The notes under the pieces are model-generated. The model did not search any database and had not been told where the DNA came from. It saw only the letters and a list, made by a program, of their open reading frames with translations. The translations under genes and the position numbers were made by a program. Shown here piece by piece: positions 1 to 11,840 of a stretch of DNA of 64,000 bases (its first letter is position 1; each line of letters starts with the position of its first letter). The stretch lies in assembly GCA_023678885.1 (NCBI GenBank), contig CM042996.1, positions 13,512,602-13,576,601 of the forward strand, read 5' to 3'. Source of the stretch: Pogostemon cablin. Its lineage: Eukaryota > Streptophyta > Magnoliopsida > Lamiales > Lamiaceae.

Positions 1-848
1 TATATTTTATAGAGTGCTTGGTCCTTATTAATTCATACATTTCATGAAGTTCATAAAAAAAAAAACCATCATTATTTTGCTCCAAGTGAAACATGTTCAG
101 TTTTGGATGTATAACGAAGGGAAAATTCTATTTTAGGTTTCATACTATCAGTTTTATATATTCTTTTAAATTTATTTCAAAAAAATTACAATTTTGATCC
201 CTGTTTACTTTTTAGATGAAACCCATTTTATCCTAAAAAATATTAAACAGAAGAGTAAGAATATTAAACTATTTTGATCCAAAAATTAACAATATAAACC
301 AAAACTACAATTTTGGGACTAAGAAAAATGTTAGGAACCAAAATTAAAATGAGATTGTTCGATTTATAATAAAGTGCATATTTGTTATATGAGTAGTGTC
401 AATAAATTATTTTTAACACCACTCAGCCCATAATAATTTTCATATTAAGGAATGACTTAGTTTGACCCAAAGTTGCAACAATCATCCCTCAAGTAAAGGA
501 TCATTGAACCGACGTCTCTTTTGATCCATCAATTAATCAATCAAAACACTCCGGTTACAATCTTAGCCGAGTTAGAATATACAAATAGGATTGGAAGGGG
601 GACACATGATTAATATCGTAAATCTGATTTATACGAATATTTGCACTTAAATCCACATTATCTTGCCCAATTCTACTCTACTCAATGAATCTACTATTTC
701 ACTCTTACACATTGCTCTCTTGCATTGCATAGTTTTAGGCTGTATTCTCTTGCCAACCATCATCCTACTTGGCATTGACTATTTCATGTGTTCAACAATC
801 ATATGCTTTTAAAATTTCCATCTAGCATTTTTGAAATACAAAATGAAA
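1..848. other. A+T-rich intergenic sequence, nothing recognised
   Basis: No coding pattern, terminal repeat or RNA motif was recognised. The sequence is A+T-rich with scattered homopolymer runs. It ends where the first MITE terminus begins. Confidence 0.5.
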
Positions 849-1735
849 TACTCTCTCGTCCATTTAAAAGAGTTACACTTCCTTTATAAATTACAAATAA
901 AAGTGTTTCCTTGTAGAGTGGTGAGGGGCTAGCCCCCAAGCCTCCTAATAACCCCTTAGTATATGTGGAATTGTATTTTTAATTTTTACTGACTATTCTT
1001 TTTATTAATGAATTTAAGTCCACAAGTCTTAATATTTACCAAAAACTCTATTAAAAATCTCATTTTTAATCACTGGATAAATATTTTCTATATATACTTT
1101 TCCTAGTTTTAGACATTAAATTGTAAATTTTTCTAAATTTTTTTTATAGTATTTACTACTTATTTCATACTCACTCTGTCTCACAAATTGTGATCAATTC
1201 AAATTAAAATTAGGAACAAGAGGTAAAGTACAACAAAAAGTTACCTATTAAATACTCTCTTCGTCCGCTAATAAAATATTCATTTGTTCTTTTGTGCGTC
1301 CACTCTAAAGATATTCATTTTCACTTCTTGGAAAAAAACGCCTCAAACATGGTTCAACACTTACCACTTAAACAATTACCAACTTTATTTAAAATAATAA
1401 TACTCTTTTAAATACACAAAAAAAGATACCTTGATAATGGATGAAGGGAGTATTAAAATATTATATTTTTTAATCTGCGTACAAGAAATAAATATATTCC
1501 TTATTGCGTAAGGAAAAGAGTAATATTTAATGCTCAATCATGAATTATAATCCACATTTGTTTTCTAAAATAAATGCATACATGCATACTACGGGCTGAA
1601 GAAAGTATTATTTAATATTTAAAATATGAATTTTGATCAATATATTTTTATATCTGACACCCTTAAATATTTTTCTAGCTCCGCCACCACATATTACAAA
1701 AGAAGTGTAACTCTTTTTATGAAGTGGAAGGAGTA
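849..1735. mobile_element. Stowaway-like MITE split by nested insertions
   Basis: The left end (TACTCTCTCGTCCATTTAAA from 849) and the right end (closing in GGAAGGAGTA at 1735) are inverted copies, including a shared AGAGTTACACTTC-type stretch. These are the two ends of one Tc1/Mariner-type MITE. The 890 bp between them is too long for the family, so the middle holds later insertions: a second MITE (1253-1452) and a piece running from GTGGTGAGGGGCTAG near 918 to GCTCCGCCACCAC near 1690, which resembles hAT-type ends. The inner hAT boundaries are not firm. Confidence 0.5.
1253..1452. mobile_element. Stowaway-like MITE
   Basis: It is bounded by TA, with imperfect inverted ends CTCTCTTCGTCC on the left and GATGAAGGGAG on the right. 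The interior shares the A+T-rich stretch with AATAATAATACTC seen in other copies in this window. It is about 200 bp and non-coding, and lies nested inside the element at 849-1735. Confidence 0.6.
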
Positions 1736-1974
1736 TGTTTAGAAAATTCATGCTCAGCTACTGCCATAACTCCTTGATCTCCAAACTCTTACCTACTCCA
1801 CAACTTTACAAAGAATAACACATGTTCGCACTATTTCTATCATAACTCAAATTGTACGTATTTATTCTCCTAGTACCTAGTCACTATGAATTTATCATCT
1901 TACTGATTTATAAAGTTTATATATAGAGATATTCTCTTGTGATATGAATATGTTATTAAAGTATTTTTATTATA

Positions 1975-2003
1975 CTAGTTTTTTGATACGTGCTATACAC
2001 GTT
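1975..2003 (-). mobile_element. Helitron 3' terminus (minus strand)
   Basis: Read on the minus strand this is a hairpin (ACGTG, 5-nt loop, CACGT, at 1988-2002) followed about 9 nt later by CTAG, then T. Hairpin plus CTRR is the known 3' end signature of plant Helitrons. The body would extend to the right. Its 5' end was not found and a Stowaway MITE starts 10 bp away. Confidence 0.5.
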
Positions 2004-2012
2004 GCATGTATG

Positions 2013-2239
2013 TACTCCCTCCGTCCGCTTGAAAGGGAGTCTTTTACTTTTTTGCATGCGGATTAAGTAGTATTATTATTTAATTTATATAATGGGTAGT
2101 TGTATTAGTGAGAATATGAATTCAATATTTTAATTGTATTAGTGGGTGTGTGTCTCATATGTGTAAAAAGGAAATGACCCTTTTTAAGGCGGACGACAAA
2201 AATGAAAAAAAAACTCTTTTCGAACGGACGGAGGGAGTA
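2013..2239. mobile_element. Stowaway-like MITE
   Basis: TA duplications flank inverted ends CTCCCTCCGTCC and GGACGGAGGGAG. The interior has the family landmarks GCATGCGGATTAAGTAGTAT and GGGTAGTTGTATTAGTG. It is 227 bp. A 69-codon open frame across it has no coding character. Confidence 0.85.
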
Positions 2240-2352
2240 TTGTTTTATAATGTGATATGTTATTTTTAAGTATGTTTTCTTGAAAATTTTTTTTAAGAAA
2301 TGTATTTTTTTCAACTTATTATTGATTTATTTAAAAATATTCGGAAAAAATA

Positions 2353-2839
2353 TACTCCCTCCGTCCTAGACCACTCTTTCCGTTTACTGTACTACGTTAT
2401 TTAAAAAAAGTTGTTCTTTTTTTATCAAATTTGTTGACTTTAGAGGGCATTGTATTAATTTTTAGGTAATAAAGAAAGATAAAGTAATGGTTTGTGTTTG
2501 AAAAATGAGTAGCAAATTTGAAATTAAAGTTACTTTTGAAGTTGTTGGATAAATAGATGTTTTCTTTTATGAAGTGTGAATGATGATGTTGGACGAACGA
2601 ATAAGGAAAGTATGAAGGGTGGTGTGGGGACGAAGCAAATTGAATTTTCTATTCTGCATTTGGTATTTCATTAGTGTTTTACAATAAAAAAATTATACGC
2701 TATAATTGACCATTAAACCCTTGGGGCATGTAATAAATTTTGGGCATTGATTATAACGTTAGACAATAACCTAATAAATGGAATATGAGATGAAATATGG
2801 AATTCGAATAGGTGATCCCATTTGGAGACGGAAGGAGTA
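2353..2839. mobile_element. Stowaway-like MITE (longer variant)
   Basis: The left terminus CTCCCTCCGTCC follows TA; the right terminus GGAGACGGAAGGAG precedes TA. At 487 bp it is about twice the size of the other copies, so it may contain a nested piece or belong to a separate subfamily. The left-end interior (CTTTCCG..., a TTTAAAAAAAGTT stretch, TAGGTAATAA) is also seen in the MITE fragment in the pyridoxal kinase intron (62403). Confidence 0.65.
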
Positions 2840-2886
2840 TATACAAATGGACGGTATTTACTAACGGATTACAAATAAATTTAAAT

Positions 2887-3094
2887 TACTCATTCTATCC
2901 AACCCAAATAGCATCATTTTAGCGTCTAATCTAAATTGCAACATTTTCCTCTTTTAATAAAAAGGACTCACCAATGGCCCACCACCACCTGTCACATCTC
3001 TCTAATATACCTACCCACTTTATATAAAATAATAATACTCCTTAACATACGTGCAAAAAACAAATACATCTCTTTGTTCGAGACGAAGGTAGTA
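2887..3094. mobile_element. Stowaway-like MITE (diverged)
   Basis: The TA-flanked ends CTCATTCTATCC and GAGACGAAGGTAG are imperfect versions of the family terminus. The interior carries the shared block with ACCTACCCACTTTATATAAA, AATAATAATACTCC and the ACGTGCAAAAAA landmark. Confidence 0.65.
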
Positions 3095-3404
3095 TATTTT
3101 AGGAACGGAAAAACAACTCTGTAATATTTACCAATAGAATAATATTGGTTGTTAAATATAATTAAATTTAAAATTTTGTGGTTAAATATTATCAATATTA
3201 ATTTACCAACCTAAACATTTTGTATTAATTAATTCATTAGTAAATAAGTTAGAACCTATATTATATGGAGTATATATGTAGATAGAGTGTTTTTACCTTA
3301 CTTTTTTTTTCCTTATTTTATTTAATTAATAATAATACTTTGACAAATATCTCTTACTCATGTCTTCTTCATGTGATAACTAAATCGAGTACTTAGATTT
3401 AAAC

Positions 3405-3612
3405 TACTCTCTCCATTCGATTCTAAGGTATCCATTTATTTTTTTGTACTTGGATTAAGGAGTATTATTATTATATGTAAAGTGGGTAGTTGTATTAGAG
3501 GGAAGTGGTGGACCATATTGTGTATTTTTTTACTAAATAGGGAAAATAGATACCTTTGAAGCGGACGCCAAAAATAGTAAAATTGATACCTTATAAGCAG
3601 ACGGAGGCAGTA
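3405..3612. mobile_element. Stowaway-like MITE, intact reference copy
   Basis: TA flanks CTCTCTCCATTCG on the left and AGACGGAGGCAG on the right; 208 bp. In reverse complement it is closely similar to the MITE that was split by a Helitron at 53595/57774, including the TTTACATATAATAATAATAC stretch, so it shows what that site looked like before insertion. Confidence 0.75.
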
Positions 3613-3624
3613 TATTTGAAGTTT

Positions 3625-4999
3625 GGGTTAATTGCGTTAAAAACCACGAACTTTCAACGGATTGCAAATTAATCATGACTTTTATAAAATTACAAAAAAA
3701 ACAATGACCTTTCATATTGTGCAATCCGCACCCATCAGGCAGCTGAAACCTGCCCGACCATTGACATGACGTTGACCTTGCCACGTCAGCTTTTAGTTGA
3801 TTGCAAGAAAAACCCCAACCTTTACTTAAATTGCAATTTAATCACAACCTTTGAGATTTTGGCAATAAAGACCATCAAATTTTTTATTTTTAAATTGCAT
3901 CATCTAATAAAAAATTTATATTTTATTTTAAAATTTAAATTCATCACTAAAGATTATATTAAATATTTATTTTTATTTTGTATTTTCATACTAAATGTTA
4001 TATTAAATATTTATTTTTTGTACAAAGTCTTTTAAATTTTTATTTATTAATTTTACTACTCCATCTGTCCCACAGTTATCTTCACTAGTACGGTACATAT
4101 TTAGCTTTAAAAAAAATATTTTTTGACAATTTTTTTTTTTACTTTTTAAGAGCATTGTAGTATTTTAAGATAATAAATAAAGTATGAAATATGTTATGTG
4201 TGTTAGGTGGGAGTGTTATTTTTAGATTAATATATATATATAACCTTTTGAGGTTAAAGATTGATTTGATGTGATGAAGGTAAGTATGAGATGGATGAAA
4301 ACGAAAAATATGATGATAAGTACATGAAATTATTTTGGTTTGTATAAATTAAATCTTAACGAATATTTTTTCTCAGTATAAAACTTGAGTTTATAAATTA
4401 ATTTTAAATGATTTTTTTTATAAATAATAAAATTCCTTTAACATCTCATAGGTATATTTGTCATTCTCCTATATATAATGTGAAATTACGAAAAGATATT
4501 GAGACATGTTCACGAATATTTTTATTTATAAATTATAATAATTTTATAATATATAAAATATTTTAAAAATTAAAAGAATTTAAATATTTAGAGATTGTAT
4601 AATTTTTTTATTACTTAATAGATATGATTAATTTAATTCACATAATTTAAGTAATAAACATTTTATTCATATAATAATTTTATTATTTTATTTAATAATA
4701 TTTTAGAGTTTAAATTTAAAAATAAAATATGAATTTTTATTAGATGGTGTAATTTAAAAATAAAAATAAAAATTTATGGTCTTTTTGCCAAAATTTCAAA
4801 GGTTGTGATTAAATTGTAATTTAAGTAAATGTTGGGGTTTTTCGTACAATCAACGCCACGTCAGCGGTCGGGCAGGCTTCAGCTGCCCGATGGGTGCGAA
4901 TTGCACAAACATGAAAGATCATGATTTTTTTACAATTTTATAAAAGTCGGGATTAATTTGCAATCCTTGAAAGTTCGTAGTTTTTAACGCAATTAACCC
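3625..4999. mobile_element. MULE-type fold-back element with long terminal inverted repeats
   Basis: The element begins GGGTTAATTGCG and ends with its exact complement CGCAATTAACCC. It is flanked by a perfect 9-bp direct repeat TTGAAGTTT (3616-3624 and 5000-5008). Inverted similarity continues about 300 bp inward on each side, through the paired CCACGTCAGC segments and GGGCAGGC-type blocks. A 9-bp duplication with long inverted repeats is the known signature of Mutator-like elements. The 1375 bp contain no transposase frame, so it is non-autonomous, and another MITE is nested inside. Confidence 0.85.
4057..4330. mobile_element. MITE of the TATCTTCAC-type family nested in the MULE
   Basis: It starts TACTCCATCTGTCCCACAGT followed by TATCTTCAC. 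Its far end is an inverted match containing GATGAAGGTAAGTATGAGAT. The same ends appear in the element at 40611-40895. The right boundary is approximate. Confidence 0.5.
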
Positions 5000-5008
5000 T
5001 TGAAGTTT

Positions 5009-5433
5009 TATTTTGTGTAGGGTTAAAAATACTATAAAACATAAGTTTTTCTTTTCTTTTCTTTTTAATTATCTTTAAAATAAATACTTTTTTATATTCA
5101 ATTAATTTTTTGATAATACAGTGAAAATTTTCTTGATTTTTGTCTATTATATTTTCCTTTAATAGAATATTCACAAATAAAACAATGAAGAAAATTTGTC
5201 ATGAAATACTTGATAAAATATAACATGTTAGAATATTAAATCCAAAAGAATTGGAAAATAGAATAAAGCATGCAATTGGAGAGAAAGCCATATTAATGCT
5301 ATAAATCTTGTGGGATTTATACACACATGATTAATGATTATAATTGTAAACATCAATTCATTTTGTTTTTACGGCATACTAAGATTGCTGACCAAACTCA
5401 GCTTCGACTTCAATTTAAATACGCATTTAACAA
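5009..5433. other. A+T-rich spacer, nothing recognised
   Basis: The spacer lies between the MULE target duplication and a tandem duplication. No gene, terminal repeat or RNA motif was recognised. Confidence 0.4.
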
Positions 5434-5557
5434 ACGCAACTAATCTTCCCAAGATTCTCATTTTCAATCACCAAAATCTCAATATCAAGAGTATAACGCA
5501 ACTAATCTTCCTAAGATTCTTATTTTCAATCACCAAAATCTCAATATCAAGAGTACA
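5434..5557. repeat. Two-copy tandem repeat, 62 bp unit
   Basis: Two nearly identical 62 bp units lie head to tail. Each begins ACGCAACTAATCTTCC and contains CACCAAAATCTCAATATCAA. They differ at only a few positions. An open frame spanning them simply follows the repeat. Confidence 0.85.
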
Positions 5558-5830
5558 ACAAGCAAATTACATTGCTTAACTATGCATGTAAAAATGTTGA
5601 AAATGGCTTGAAGCTTATTAATAGAAAAGGTATCCCTTATAGAGGATATGTGGAATTCAGAAATATAACTTCCTGAAAATTCCTTCATATCTTCTTCTCT
5701 AATTGACCACAATGGTCCACTCATGACCCAAAATTGTAGATCTTGGGAGGGATCTTCATGATTTTATGTTGAAAATGCTTTCGTGGAATCTCTTTCTCCT
5801 GGATTATCATCCCCATGTAAAATAATTGTA

Positions 5831-6000
5831 GGTTCAAAAACCAAGTTGGCTAGACCACTTGGTCACTGGGCTTCTCGCTAAGGTGAGTGACCCGGGTTCG
5901 ATTTTCCTTGGGAATGAATAGGTGAGGATTAATGAGGAGGCTTGGATATAGAAGGATGTATGAGTACTTCGTGAATTAACTACTAACTATAATAACAACT
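5831..6000 (+). repeat. SINE-like tRNA-related sequence
   Basis: A possible A box (TTGGCTAGACCACTTGG around 5846) is followed about 45 bp later by a B box-like GGTTCGATTTT (5895-5905) inside GACCCGGGTTCGA. This internal pol III promoter layout is typical of plant tRNA-derived SINEs. It cannot fold into a full tRNA. No clear poly(A) or T-rich tail or target duplication was found, so it may be a fragment. Confidence 0.4.
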
Positions 6001-6027
6001 AACTTTTTCCGATTACCTAATCCAATT

Positions 6028-6153
6028 CACAACAAATTAGAGCTCCCAAAAATTATACACTCGTCTAGAAAGTGGAGATACCTATTACCTCACAACAAAT
6101 TAAAGCTCCCAAAAATTATACACTCGTCTAGAAAGTGGAGATACCTATTACCT
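6028..6153. repeat. Two-copy tandem repeat, 63 bp unit
   Basis: Two head-to-tail units begin CACAACAAATTA and contain TATACACTCGTCTAGAAAGT and GGAGATACCTATTACCT. They differ at a single visible base. This looks like a recent local duplication. Confidence 0.85.
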
Positions 6154-6643
6154 CCGCATTTCTACAACTCGAAGTAATACTTTGAACCATACTCTAATTG
6201 TTACCTACAACATCTAAGAAATAAGAAAATATAAATAGATAATACTTATTCAAATGTCAAATAATGGCTCTGCAACTCTTAATACAAATTCAATACCAAC
6301 CTATGAAAATGCATCCAAATTAATCAATAAAAAATAAAAAATAACAAATTCAAAGAATAGGATAATAAAGACAATAACTCAAAATCATTCAAATGGACAA
6401 TGGCTCTGCAACGCAATACAAACTCAACATTGGAAAGAGAACTTTTATAATCACTCAAATTAGGAACATTGAACATTTAATATAATTAAAATTCGTAATA
6501 GTATAAGATCAAAAGTTGCATATTTAAGTTAGAAATTTAATACTTCAAAAATCAAAAGCCAAGATCAAATGTATGCATTTATAATTATATAAAATTAAAG
6601 AAGTTGAATAGTCAAGATAAATAATGTTTCTCAAGTACTAGCA

Positions 6644-6645
<2 letters not shown>

Positions 6646-6685
<40 letters not shown>
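6646..6685. repeat. (ATT)n microsatellite
   Basis: About thirteen uninterrupted ATT units in A+T-rich spacer. Confidence 0.95.
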
Positions 6686-6686
<1 letters not shown>

Positions 6687-6955
6687 AATAAAGGGTAAAA
6701 ATGTAGTAAAGAAATATGGGTGAGGATAAAAATAGGAAAAAAATGTTAACACTTGCTAAGCCACTTTTAATATATTATGATAAGTAAAATAAGGTTTTTA
6801 GTAGTAAATCATATTATATCACTCTAAAATATATTTTAATATACAATTTATTATACTTTAGAAAAATATATTTTAAGTACCAATAAACATATTTTATTTA
6901 TAAAATAATCATACATTAACATGTTTCACAATCTATCTTACATGTAACCTTTGTC

Positions 6956-8078
<1,123 letters not shown>

Positions 8079-9076
8079 CACTACAAAAAAGTTTCTCGAC
8101 AATGATGGATTTTTGTGATGGAAAATTTGTTGTCACAATTGTGACGGACTTTATGACGGCATTTTGAAATTAATGACTTCTAATAGTTGACCGTTTAAAA
8201 TTTCGTCATTCCCAATATTTGTGACGGAAAAATTTATGACACTTTTTTCCGTCACAAAAATATTTTATTTTTATTTTTTTAATTAGTAACGGAAAATATG
8301 GTCAAAATGTAAAGGGTCTCATTTGTGACGGATTTTGTCCGTCACAAAGACCGTCACAAACTTTGTGACGAAAATTATTATTCTTTTAAACTTACATGTT
8401 TTTTTTTTAAAGAAATTATTATTCTTTTAATATGGATTGTGAATTTATTTAAACTTAATTGAATATATTGTATTGTTGTATATAATAATATTAATTTTAA
8501 AATCAAAATAATTATAAGAAGAGTTACTTTTTTTTTATAAAAAAATTATTATTTTTTAATATTTATTGTGAATTTATTTACCTTGAATAATTGAATATTC
8601 TGTGGTATATAGTAATATTAATTTTAAAATCAAAATAATAGTGAGAACATAGTTACTTTAATTTTAAACGGCAATGAGTTGTATGAATTGCCTAATTTAA
8701 ATATTTATGTGTCTTGATTTTTATTAAATAATATAGTCATATATTTTGTAATAGATGAATTTGTAATTAAATAATAAAACTTTTAAGATTATATATATAC
8801 GAGTACAGATTCTCGCGTAATACGCGAATGAATTATTATAATCAATAAAAAAAATATAATTAAAGGTGGTATTCAATTTATAATATACATAATTTAAAAA
8901 TATACATGAATAATAATAATAATAATAAATAAATAAATAAAAATAGTATTCTAACTAATAAAAATATGATTAAAGGTGGTATTTAATTTGAAGATAAATA
9001 TGAATAGCCTAAAGAATTAGTATGCCTGATTTATGTATATGAATTAATATTTGCTCTATTTATATAGTTTTTTATA

Positions 9077-9078
<2 letters not shown>

Positions 9079-9162
<84 letters not shown>
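9079..9162. repeat. (AT)n microsatellite inside the CACTA element
   Basis: About 42 AT units in the middle of the CACTA element. Confidence 0.97.
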
Positions 9163-9164
<2 letters not shown>

Positions 9165-10033
9165 TTTTATTGATTGATTTAATTATCTATTTGTAACCAA
9201 GAAAGAATAAAATAAATAAATTATTAGTTGGATATATTTTTATTGTTGACTTAATTATCTATTTCCAAAAAAAAAATATGATTAAAGGTGTTATTTAATT
9301 TGAAGATGTACATGAATAATAATATTAATAAGTTGGATATATTTTATTGATCATTTGTTCCTTAACCAATCAAAAAAATATGATTAAAGGTGATTTAATT
9401 TATAGGTATACATGATTTAAAGATATATACATGAATAATAATAATAATAATAAATAAAAGTAGAAAGATTATATATGTTTAAAACAAAAAATAAAAAATA
9501 TACAAAATTTAACCACGTTGCGACACCTCATACTTTTAAAAAATTTATTTATAGCAGCGTATTCGTAATTAGTATATATAAGATATATATAAAAAGGAAA
9601 GTTGATGAATAAATTAAAAAAAAAAGATCGTGCATTTAATTGATAAAAATATAGTTTGTGATTGAATTAAGAGAAATACAAAGATTATGTATTTTCTAAC
9701 AAGAGAAAAAAATTGAGAAATTAGGAGAATGTTATTTATTTTAATGCAAATTAACATATTTTTCATCTATAAATAAATAATATATTTAGATATTATTTAT
9801 AGATTGAGAATTTAAATTTTATAAGGATTTTTTAATTTAATTATGAAAAATTTAATATTTGTCTTAAATAAATAATAAAATAAATTAATTAATATTTTAA
9901 TAATTATTTGTCATATTAATATATATTACATTAATCAATATTACCATCATATTTATTTTGAAAGTTGGTTGATGTTATTTTAATACAAATTAATTGAATA
10001 CATACAATATTTATTAAAGACTAACACAAAACA

Positions 10034-10240
10034 CATGGCTCAACACTTGCGCACAAGCACTCTTGCTTAGTGCCCACCCAGGTTCAAACCCGGTTGGGGA
10101 CGAATCTACACAATTGAATTTTAAAGAAGGTGTAAGGGGTAAAAATATAATAAAATATAAATGAGTTATCGATAGCCTGTCCGGCTGGAGCTGTCAAGTA
10201 CTCACATGAGCAACAATGTTCGATTCTTGCCTAATCAATT
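10034..10240 (+). repeat. SINE-like tRNA-related segments inside the CACTA element
   Basis: ATGGCTCAACACTTG (A box-like) is followed by GGTTCAAACCC at 10081-10091, a good match to the pol III B box. A second tRNA-like phrase, GCCTGTCCGGCTGG with TGTTCGATTCT, follows at about 10177-10227. Both sit between the A+T-rich filler and the right subterminal repeats of the CACTA element, so they were probably picked up or inserted there. Ends are unclear. Confidence 0.4.
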
Positions 10241-10540
10241 TTTTTTAGAATTTAAGTTTGTGACGAAATTTTCCGTCACAAATAAAATTCGTCACAAAAA
10301 TCCGTCACAAATATTGATTAAAAGAACCGTCACAAATTTTATCACAAAATCCGTCACTAATTGTGACGGGACCGTCACAAACACTTTGTGACGCATGCTC
10401 GGGTGACGGGCGCTTTCCCGTCACAAAGTCCGTCACTGTCGGCCAGTTTTTTTGTTGTGTAATTAAAAAAAATTATTAGTTTGTCCGTATAAATGTTCAC
10501 ATTACACCCACTAAATAAATACTACTCGAAAAAGACCCGT

Positions 10541-10680
10541 GTAAGATCGTTTCACATAAGAATTTGTATGAGACGAATAAAAAAAGTGTTAACTTCTATA
10601 ATGAAAAATGCTACTCAATTAATGAAAAGTGATAATGCTATTTTATGAATTATTCATAATATAAATTAAAAATAATAATA
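10541..10680. repeat. Dispersed repeat with GAGACG and ATTAATGAAAAGTG
   Basis: The stretch reading GTGTAAGATCGTTTCACATA, then GAGACGAATAAAAAAAGTG, then CAATTAATGAAAAGTG, recurs in diverged form at 43480-43600. The first part also recurs near 21697. It is non-coding and of unknown family. Confidence 0.45.
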
Positions 10681-10805
10681 TTTTATAGCAAAAGTGATAA
10701 ATATATTAAAATATATAAAATGGTCTCATGTGACTCCATACATCTTATTTAAAAAAACAGAATATCTCATTGAACCAGTTATATGGAAACTTAGTTATTC
10801 TCACC

Positions 10806-10809
<4 letters not shown>

Positions 10810-10875
<66 letters not shown>
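10810..10875. repeat. (AT)n microsatellite
   Basis: About 33 AT units, directly followed by TTAATATACTAAAGGAGAG, which resembles a Helitron 5' start. Confidence 0.95.
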
Positions 10876-10879
<4 letters not shown>

Positions 10880-11775
10880 ATATACTAAAGGAGAGTTTAA
10901 TTTTGATGAGGTGTCGTCCCCAGAATTAATCTAAATTATTATAACTTTTAATTAAAATTTAATGTAAATAAATACATATATTATTTTAAGACTTAATATG
11001 ATATTATCAAATCACTATTAATTAAAAAATAATATAGAAAAATATAAATATTTACTATAAGATTTAGAAAATTTATCTCCTCTCCACATATAAATAAGAT
11101 CATTTATTCATTCGTTCTACATACATAATTTGTTCATCACGATGAACAAAAGTTTTCTTCAAAGTTTAAAGAAAGACATTCATTTATTATTATTATTTTT
11201 TAATTATTATCATGTAATCTTATAATCTTTTAGTTTTTTTTTACCTAATTAACTTAGTTTTTCATAGTTATTTTTATAATTTTTTTATTTATTATTTTAT
11301 GATTTCACTCTTGATTATATTTTACTTATTGCTTCTTTATATTTTTTTATATTCACCTTTGATTATTTTTTTTTTGTTTTAGTTATGTTTCTTTTAATTG
11401 GTAGTATGTAATACTTTTGATTATGTTTTGTTTTATTTAATTATTTTTTTTGGTTTTAATTCTGTTTTTTTCTATTATTATTAGTATGTAATTTTGATTA
11501 ATGTTTTTTACGCTATTAATTTCATTTTTCATGCTTATGTAAATTTATTTAATTAATTTTGTTATAATTTCTTTTTATTTCTTATTTCTTCGAATTTATT
11601 TATAATAAGTTTATTTTTTATTTTTAAAAAATATATAGCATTAAATTTATTATAATTTTTCTTTTATATTTATCTAAAGTTTTTATTAATTATCTTTCGT
11701 TCTTTTTTTAAATTTTATTTGTTTGATTTATTTTTGTTTATTAAAATTTAATGAAATAAATTTATGAATGTGGAT

Positions 11776-11840
<65 letters not shown>

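Larger units (their letters stand above)
8079..10459. mobile_element. Non-autonomous CACTA (En/Spm) transposon
   Basis: The left end is CACTACAAAAAA and the right end is TTTTTTTGTTGTG, close to its complement. They are flanked by identical TAA (8076-8078 and 10460-10462), the 3-bp duplication expected for CACTA elements. Both subterminal zones (about 8100-8370 and 10255-10440) are crowded with TGTGACGGA/TCCGTCACAAA repeats in both orientations; such arrays are known transposase-binding regions. The 2.38 kb hold no transposase frame, only A+T-rich filler, a (TA)n run and SINE-like inserts, so movement would need a transposase supplied elsewhere. Confidence 0.88.

Noticed and set aside
2105..2314. 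69-residue minus-strand open frame
   Set aside because: It lies across a Stowaway-like MITE and its flank, with Lys/Phe composition caused by A+T content.
5831..5910. tRNA gene
   Set aside because: Only A and B box-like words are present; no acceptor stem pairing or anticodon arm can be built.
8100..10440. CRISPR-like regular repeats of TGTGACGG
   Set aside because: Spacing is irregular, both orientations are mixed, and the repeats are bounded by CACTA ends; this is a eukaryotic transposon.
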